The notes beneath the pieces are model-generated. The model was not told the origin of the DNA. It ran no database searches and worked only from the letters and a program-made list of their open reading frames with translations. Shown here piece by piece: positions 57,609 through 64,000 of a stretch of 64,000 bases of DNA (positions within the stretch are counted from its first letter, which is position 1; every line of letters starts with the position of its first letter). The stretch covers positions 248,001-312,000 of the forward strand of contig JAQGEQ010000179.1 of NCBI GenBank assembly GCA_034620365.1. The letters run 5' to 3'. The position numbers were made by a program, and so were the translations under genes. Source of the DNA: Pegea sp. RAD2-039. Lineage: Eukaryota; Chordata; Thaliacea; Salpida; Salpidae.

Positions 57609-59914
57609 CTGTTTTGAATGTTTTTTAATAATTACAAAATTTTAAAGAAATTTAAATGATTAAAAACTCTTTTTAACATAAAGACAAATATTCTATGATT
57701 TATAATGAAACTAACAAAATATGACAAAGGGTTGAAATTTTCATTTAACTTAAGTTAAACTGGTTTATAGTCATCAATATATGATTTTTTATATTAGATT
57801 TCTGCCAACAACATTTTGATTCAGTTAAACCTTTTTTTTACTAGTTTGAATATTAGTTTACATAAATAAGATATTTGTATTTGAAAATATTAAGAGAATG
57901 AAAATTAAAAATATAATAATTAAAATGAAAATATATAAATGTTTATACAAAATCCTTGATTTACTTGTTTTACATTTAAACTCTTAGGTTAGGTCATTGG
58001 CTATAGATTTTTCATTCTTAAAATAACTTTTTATATCATACAAAACCTTCCTTGTTCAAATTTTTGTAAAATAAATTTATTATTTAAAAAGCTCTTCTCT
58101 GGTAACTTGGGTTTACAAAATCAAATTTTTATTAAAAATTATCAACATTTTCAATTTCTTATATTTTCATGTGCACATGTGTTTCTAAACCTAAACAGTT
58201 TATCTTTATTTAAGTGTAAATAATATCAAAAATTGCAAACCATATTTCTCTAAAAAAAAAGATCAGGAAATTTTAAAAGTTTTTATAAACAATTCAATAA
58301 GATAAAAAAAATGAATTTTTGTTTTATATCTTAAAGGCCTAAATGAATAAATTCCAAATTGAAAAGTTGTTGAAACTGGTATGGAAATTACTTAGATATG
58401 TTTTCATCATTAGTTTTTGAAGCAAATATACATAATCTATTCATAATAAAGTAAAGATCATTGTTGAGTGAGTACTTCTATAAGTGACAAAAACAGAGAA
58501 TTAAATAATTAAGGGATATAGCTTACTGTGGTTTCAGTGAGTTTTGTAAATGTTTCTTTATTTTATGATGTTTAGAAAAACTTTGTCATAAAAGTAGATT
58601 CTGTTCTACAAGGCGATAGATTTCGCCCATTGAGAAAAATTATAAATATTTTTGTTTAAAGTTTCTGAAAGAAGTTAGAATTCGTTGTTAAAACTAAATT
58701 TTATATATTTAACTTTTTGCTGTATTTCCATTAGTTTAAAGACTTCAGGAAATTTATAGTTGATTAATGAAATTATTCTCAGTGATTATTTTAAAATAAT
58801 GAAATTTATTTATCACAACCTTTCCTTATCCGGCAACGAGCTTAAAATGAAATGAAGAGGCCCTGCTGAAAATCGGAGCTTTTTTACTTGTTTAATTAAG
58901 TGAGAAATTTAATAAAGCGACAGTTTGCTAATTTGTTCCGCTTACCTTGTTAGCGTGGAGAGTGGAAATCTGCTGCATGGGATACAACTGAATCTCTATA
59001 ATCTCTGCTCTCGCTTACAGCATGACAGGATTCGGACTAAGCAGGCAATACCAACAGTTTTATTTTATTATTAACACTCTTTAGTAAAAAGAGCAAATGC
59101 GAAACTTGTTTTACCCGTTTATTCATAATCTTGTAAAGTTAAAACAAACTTTTACTAATATTAAAAACTATAAAATAAATTGAAATATTTATGTATGCTT
59201 TTATTATAATTGGCCAGCAATTATCTCTCATCAATAATATCCGGTTCTCGCCTACATTGTCATATAAAAATGAATTTCTCATTTTAGTTTTGATTTACTG
59301 TATTAAAAGTAGCAAAGTTTTTTAAGTTTATCTCAAAAATAATCAAATATAAAAAGTTATTTGAAGAATTAATTATTTATTTGTTGCATTTTTTAGATAA
59401 ACAGCATTATAATCTGAATTTTATGTAAGTTAGGATTGCTGTTAACTTTTGTTGAAAGATTATTAATAGTCGTTAATGGTAATCTATAAGTTTTAAAAAA
59501 CTGTTTTATGATTACTTTACTACTTTGAATAATATTTGAATCTCTATTACAAATTACATGTAAAGAACAATCCCAGTAAGGACACGTCAGGTAGAAATTT
59601 TGGTTGAATTGATCAATTAGTTTTATGACTAATAGGAACAAACTCTCGCACTAATTCTTTCTAAAGGTCATCGGAACTGTGATTACGTACATTTTCATCT
59701 TTTAAAAAAGATAAAACTCACAAGATTTAAAAAACACCTCATCACTAGCTTTTAAGTTTACTGTAGACAGGAAATGACGTAATCCTTAAGCTTTTCTAAC
59801 TGATTACTTTTAGTCCATAACCCTATTTTCTTACAAAACCTAAGAAGCATATGACTAAATGTTTAACAAGAAAATGTTTATAGAATAAATAGAACACTTA
59901 TTTTTTATTTTGAA
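57609..59914. other. Unresolved stretch with possible 5' exons of the preceding minus-strand gene
   Basis: Apart from the candidate exon at 58863-58823, strong donor-like sites (GTAAGC) occur on the minus strand near 58940 and 59015. A coding-looking minus-strand stretch lies at about 59630-59395 (YLTCPYWDCSLHVICNRD...). These could be upstream exons, but no continuous model could be made. The remainder is AT-rich. Confidence 0.3.
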
Positions 59915-61878
59915 ATGATAATTAATCAGATTTTTCATTTTATTATTTTTTTCTTGGTTGTAGCATCATTAAGCCCAATTAATGCACTGGTAAGTAACCA
60001 ATAAGTGTTGATGATATTTGATTTATTTAAGTGTATTTTGTGTTATTATAAAAAAGTATTCTAAAATGTTATAAACAAAAATATCTTTCAAAATGCTGAA
60101 CTTTCAGGCGGCTGTTCTATGTAAAAACAACTTTGCATTTCCTGAGTATGAGTTTTGTTATGGTAAGTTAAAAATCTATAAAATTTGATAAAGTCACCAG
60201 AATATTATAAATTGTTGTGAAAGATGTTAATATTTTTGGATAAAAATAGTCTGAAGATAAATATTTTCTAAAGTTTTATTTAGTTAATAAAGTTATGAGT
60301 TGACTAAAAAACAGCTAGGCCTAAAATTATAGCACAATAAAGTTTATTTAATAAACTGTGTATGACTAATTGAAAAACATGGGATTTTGAAAAGTTGTAA
60401 TGAATCCATTTCACCATCAAACAAGTCTGTTCAAACATTATTAACTAAGAGATAACAAAGCTGAAATGCTAACAAGTAAAAAAAATAAACTTAGGCAAAT
60501 TTACTGTATATTTTTTTAGGATTAACCTCATACTGTTGTCCGGAAGGAGGTTGCTGCTATGAAAGCTTTTATACTATTTGGTGTAAGTTTTTGAACAATT
60601 TTTTATTATTCTGATTTCTTAAAATCAAATAATGGAATGTACAACTTGTAAAAAATAATATTACAGTTATAAATGTATCAATATATTTTTTAATGCTGTC
60701 AACATTGCTCCTTAGTCAGCTATTAAATTCAACTTGAGCCTGACTATAAAATACTATAAACTTTTCCATCAAATTTAGTAAGATATTTTCAAATTTGTTT
60801 ATTGCCTGAATATCTTGTTTCAATAAGTGTTTGTGTTTACTTAAACAGAGTAGTTCCTAGTGCAAATTATACAGCAAAAACAAACATCTTGCTCTAAAAC
60901 ACTTCTGTAAACTTATACAATGACCTTGCCACTTATTGTAAAAAAATATAAATTAAGATAACTCTTAGTTCACATTTGATATAATAAGTTTAAAATAATA
61001 ATAGAAAATTTACTGTTTCTAAACTCTAAGTACTTTATATTTTGTACTGTTAGAAATTTATAAAATAATAAAGCCAAATTTTAAGAGAACACAGGAAACT
61101 TTTATTGCAGCTTCATAGAGTGAAATCACTGCAAATCATTAATTAGATTGATTTTCAGTTTAAATGTTTATTATCGTTGTTACCACTATAATATTGTAAA
61201 ATAACAACAATAGTGTCATTTTTAAGGTTTTACATTTTATGAAAGTTAATCAAATTTCAGGGTTTTGGGTGGTACTTATGTTTGGATTGATGGCAATCTC
61301 TGCATGTATTTGTAAATATCATATGCATCGATCAGAAGAAGAAGAAAGACTAATTGCTTTTCCGGAACCGCCCCCCTTTTCCACAACTTTTATCACATCT
61401 GAAAATGAGGAAATTGACAAAGTGATTTCAGTTTCTATTTTTTTTAAATCAATCGATAAGTTTTATAAAAAAACTTTTTAACTGATGGCATTTCCTTTAA
61501 CTGCTGTGTAAGAAATAATCAAACAAGTTGCTCAGAATATTTTATAAAGTTTGTGAAACCGTTAGCTTGCATATGCGATTTTTACTCATCCATATCATAG
61601 TTGTTGAGTCTACTATCTTGCTGAAAACGTTTGAAAATGAATTGGCATTTACAATTTTCAGGTAATTCTTGAAACACCACCACCATATGTAACCGGGGAA
61701 TCATCCACGCAATCCAATTTACCTTATTTGGTGAGTAAGACCTTCAATTATGTGAATTGAACCATAATTAAAAGCTTTATAGGGCGCCCCACCACCTTAT
61801 GCAGTTTCACTTCAGCAACCTCAACCTAAATGGCCAAATGAATTTCCTAATGGGCAACCTCCGGCAGGCAGTCGTTAA
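59915..61878 (+). CDS. WBP1/VOPP1-type single-pass membrane protein with two PPPY motifs
   Basis: Six exons (59915-59989, 60108-60162, 60520-60582, 61261-61421, 61662-61730, 61783-61878) give exactly 173 codons (172 aa). A signal peptide (MIINQIFHFIIFFLVVASLS) is followed by a short cysteine-rich ectodomain ending YCCPEGGCCYESFYTIW. A membrane helix follows directly (WFWVVLMFGLMAISACICKY), the arrangement of the WBP1/WBP1L/VOPP1 family. The cytoplasmic tail holds a dileucine-like acidic EEEERLI and two PY motifs (TPPPYV, APPPYA), which bind WW domains of NEDD4-class ubiquitin ligases. Members act at late endosomes or Golgi as ligase adaptors; that role is inferred here. An AATAAA at 61998-62003 fits the 3' end. 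Confidence 0.85.
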
Positions 61879-62760
61879 ACTTTTTGTGTTTTCAATTTAT
61901 TGCTTGAAACATCAATGTGAATTGTTGTGTGTTATAATATTGCAAACGTTTCATAGTAACCTAAATTAGAATTTGATTTTTTAAGCAATTGTTATTGAAT
62001 AAAGAACTTTTATTCCAGTGGTTAGGGCAATTTGTTAAATAATTCATCTCTGAACTCATATCTATAATTTTACAGAGATTCAATTAACATTCTGATTAGG
62101 ATTTAATGAAAATAAGTTTAATAATTGAAAAAAAATTATAAATAAAAGAAGCAAACACTTATTTCAAAATAAGTTTAATTAAACAAATTTAGATTAATCT
62201 GATGTCATTAAAAGCACAAACACTAACCATATGTGTATGTTCAAATACTCAAGCGAGTTAAAAAAAAATATATAACAAACTTCATTTATTTACATTTATT
62301 TTATATCTACTTTGATTTTAGTTAGATTTATTCACAGAAAACATATGAATACTGAAAATCAAACCTATAATTTGGAAATATTGTTTATTTAGAATTGTGT
62401 TTTTATTTCAAATACTATCTCTTGATTCTAAAAGTTATTTGAAATAATTAAACTGCTGAAAATCACGATAATTATAATTCAGTTCACTTGAAAAGAAAAT
62501 CGAAACACAACCAATAAAAAAATATCATTAGATATTTTCCTAAACTTATTTTTATATAACGATAAATTACTTTAGAACACAAATAGTTTTGTTATTTACA
62601 AGTGGCTAAAATTAGGGTTAGTTAATGAAAACTTGTACACAGTCAGCAAATAAATATTTGTTTGTTAATACTATCCAGATGTCTTGTTCTCGCAAAATGA
62701 AATAAGGTATATATAGCAAAAATATGAAGGTTATAATTCATTGTGCTGATCATAGTTATA
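61879..62760. other. Intergenic between WBP1-like and carboxypeptidase genes
   Basis: It contains the WBP1-like poly(A) signal at 61998-62003 and the presumed carboxypeptidase promoter. A TATATATAG-like box occurs near 62708, about 50 bases before the ATG. No other feature was seen. Confidence 0.5.
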
Positions 62761-64000
62761 ATGATGAAGTTACTACTGATCTGTTTGTTAGCTGTTGCCG
62801 CAGCAGAGCGTTTATTTCACGGGTATTCAATTTAATTTTGAAAAGATTATTAAGGCTTTATCGATATTAAAATTCAGTCTGTCATCCTAAGCGTTTAAAA
62901 AATGGCAAATTCTTTATTAGCATGAAATTTAACCATTTATTAATTTCGTATTAATTTCGAAGTAAAACCTGTAAAACTGGATGTTTACATCTACTTTTAT
63001 TTGACAGCGATCAAGTCTTAAGAGCTTATCCTACTGAGTCACAAATTGACTTACTCAGAGATTTTGAGAAAAATTATGGCGTAAGTTTAGATAGGTTGAT
63101 TTTGAAGCTCTTCTATTTACTTTGATATGTTTTATAGATTGAATTTTGGACCGATCTTGGAGTCAAACGTCCCGTAGACTTTCATGCTAGATACATCACT
63201 TTAAACCTCATCAAACAGGCTCTTGAAGAAAATAAGTAAGAGTTATTTTTACAAATTTATCAACTAAAATATTTTATGGTAATCTTTTAGTGTTCAATAT
63301 GAGATCTTTATTGATGATGTCCAGAAGTCTGTTGAAGAACAAGCTGATCGATCCCGATCACCCCAAATGTCTCTTGCATCATTTGACTACAACGTCTACC
63401 ACACCGGAGAAGAGGTTTTGTACAATTTCTTCAAGTTTTCAAATATTTAAATCGATTCATAAAAACTAGATTGATGCTTGGTTAGTTAACATGGCATCAT
63501 CCTATTCAATTGCATCTCTAGTTACTGTTGGTAGCTCATACGAAGGTCGAACAATCAGAGGTTTAAAGGTTAGTTACAAACAGACACAGCTAAAAACATC
63601 ACAAATAACACAAACTCCCCTTAAAGATTTCAACAGGTCGAAACCGACCTGCCTTTATTATCAATTGTGGTATTCACGCAAGAGAATGGGTTGGACCAGC
63701 TAGTTGTTTGTATGCAACTAAATATGTGAGTTAACTTGCTGTCGTTTAGGATCGATATTAAAATTATTCATTTTAGCTTTTAGAAGGATCAACAAGCGAC
63801 AATTATCTCAACTCTGTTGATTATTATATCATTCCATCAGCAAATCCTGATGGATATGATTACACTTGGACTAATGTAAATAATATCCTATAATTTTGAT
63901 AGATCAGTTCAACTTTAAGATTATTAGAATGTATCAGCGTAGTGATCATTTTTGATTTGCAGGATAGAATGTGGCGTAAGACACGGTCTTTGAACAATCT
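62761..64000 (+). CDS. Secreted M14 metallocarboxypeptidase (A/B type), 3' end beyond the window
   Basis: Eight exons are visible: 62761-62822, 63008-63080, 63138-63235, 63291-63414, 63470-about 63572, about 63638-63725, about 63778-63876, and one running off the edge from 63961. A signal peptide (MMKLLLICLLAVAAA) is followed by a typical activation propeptide (QVLRAYPTESQIDLL ... IEFWTDLG ... YEIFIDDVQK). The catalytic domain follows: the zinc-binding NCGIHAREW (His and Glu ligands), then IIPSANPDGYDYTWTND and RMWRKTRS, all hallmark sequences of pancreatic-type carboxypeptidases. The enzyme removes C-terminal residues after proteolytic activation. The specificity pocket, third zinc ligand and catalytic Glu lie outside the window, so A or B type cannot be decided. 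Confidence 0.93.

Noticed and set aside
1..64000. CRISPR arrays, rRNA or tRNA genes, bacterial operon signals
   Set aside because: None seen. The window is eukaryotic nuclear DNA and no cloverleaf or regularly spaced repeat array was recognised by eye; a tRNA scan would be decisive.

Overview
The window is animal nuclear DNA. It is very AT-rich, with intron-split genes (GT-AG introns, many only about 50-60 bases long), AATAAA signals and decayed non-LTR retrotransposons. Several recognised genes are typical of metazoans: ABCB6, MRPS5, MRPL58, RPGRIP1L, RABL3, DCP1, a selenocysteine MSRB1, an NLR and an M14 carboxypeptidase. An integrin-alpha-type gene with an inserted I domain (a chordate trait) and splice-acceptor-like AGs just upstream of most start codons (as expected for spliced-leader trans-splicing) together point to an invertebrate chordate, most likely a tunicate. 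That assignment is inference.

Layout. 1-6 kb: complete ABCB6 (+), with a dead LINE in intron 1. 6.8-7.2 kb: a weak three-exon model (-). 7.6-9.5 kb: MSRB1 (+) with an in-frame TGA and a SECIS element in its 3' UTR. 10-11 kb: MRPL58 (-). 13.6-15 kb: MRPS5 (+), converging on RPGRIP1L (-, 15-20.4 kb) with 45 bases between the stops. 22-26 kb: a secreted vWA-like gene (-) flanked by two nearly identical direct repeats of about 610 bp. 26.8-32.8 kb: a transposon graveyard with an intronless C/EBP-type bZIP gene (-) inside it. 33.8-38.5 kb: an NLR (+), converging on RABL3 (-). 40.8-43.6 kb: DCP1 (-). 45-47.5 kb: a truncated I-domain integrin alpha (-). 50.3-52.7 kb: a cysteine-rich plus vWA secreted protein (-). 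53-55.1 kb: a three-finger (Ly6/activin-receptor-like) single-pass membrane protein (-). 56.4-57.6 kb: the 3' part of an unrecognised gene (-). 59.9-61.9 kb: a WBP1/VOPP1-type PY-motif membrane protein (+). 62.8 kb to the end: a secreted M14 carboxypeptidase (+), cut by the window edge.

The housekeeping genes lean towards mitochondria (ABCB6, MRPS5, MRPL58), the ciliary transition zone (RPGRIP1L, with RABL3 as a Rab-like GTPase) and mRNA decay (DCP1). The 23-55 kb stretch is richer in cell-surface, secreted and immune-type genes: three vWA/I-domain proteins on one strand (two with a ruined metal site, one intact but cut short), a three-finger membrane protein and an NLR. This is the most promising part for new biology. 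Exon boundaries were worked out by hand from splice signals and reading phase. Where total length and phase close exactly, this is stated.
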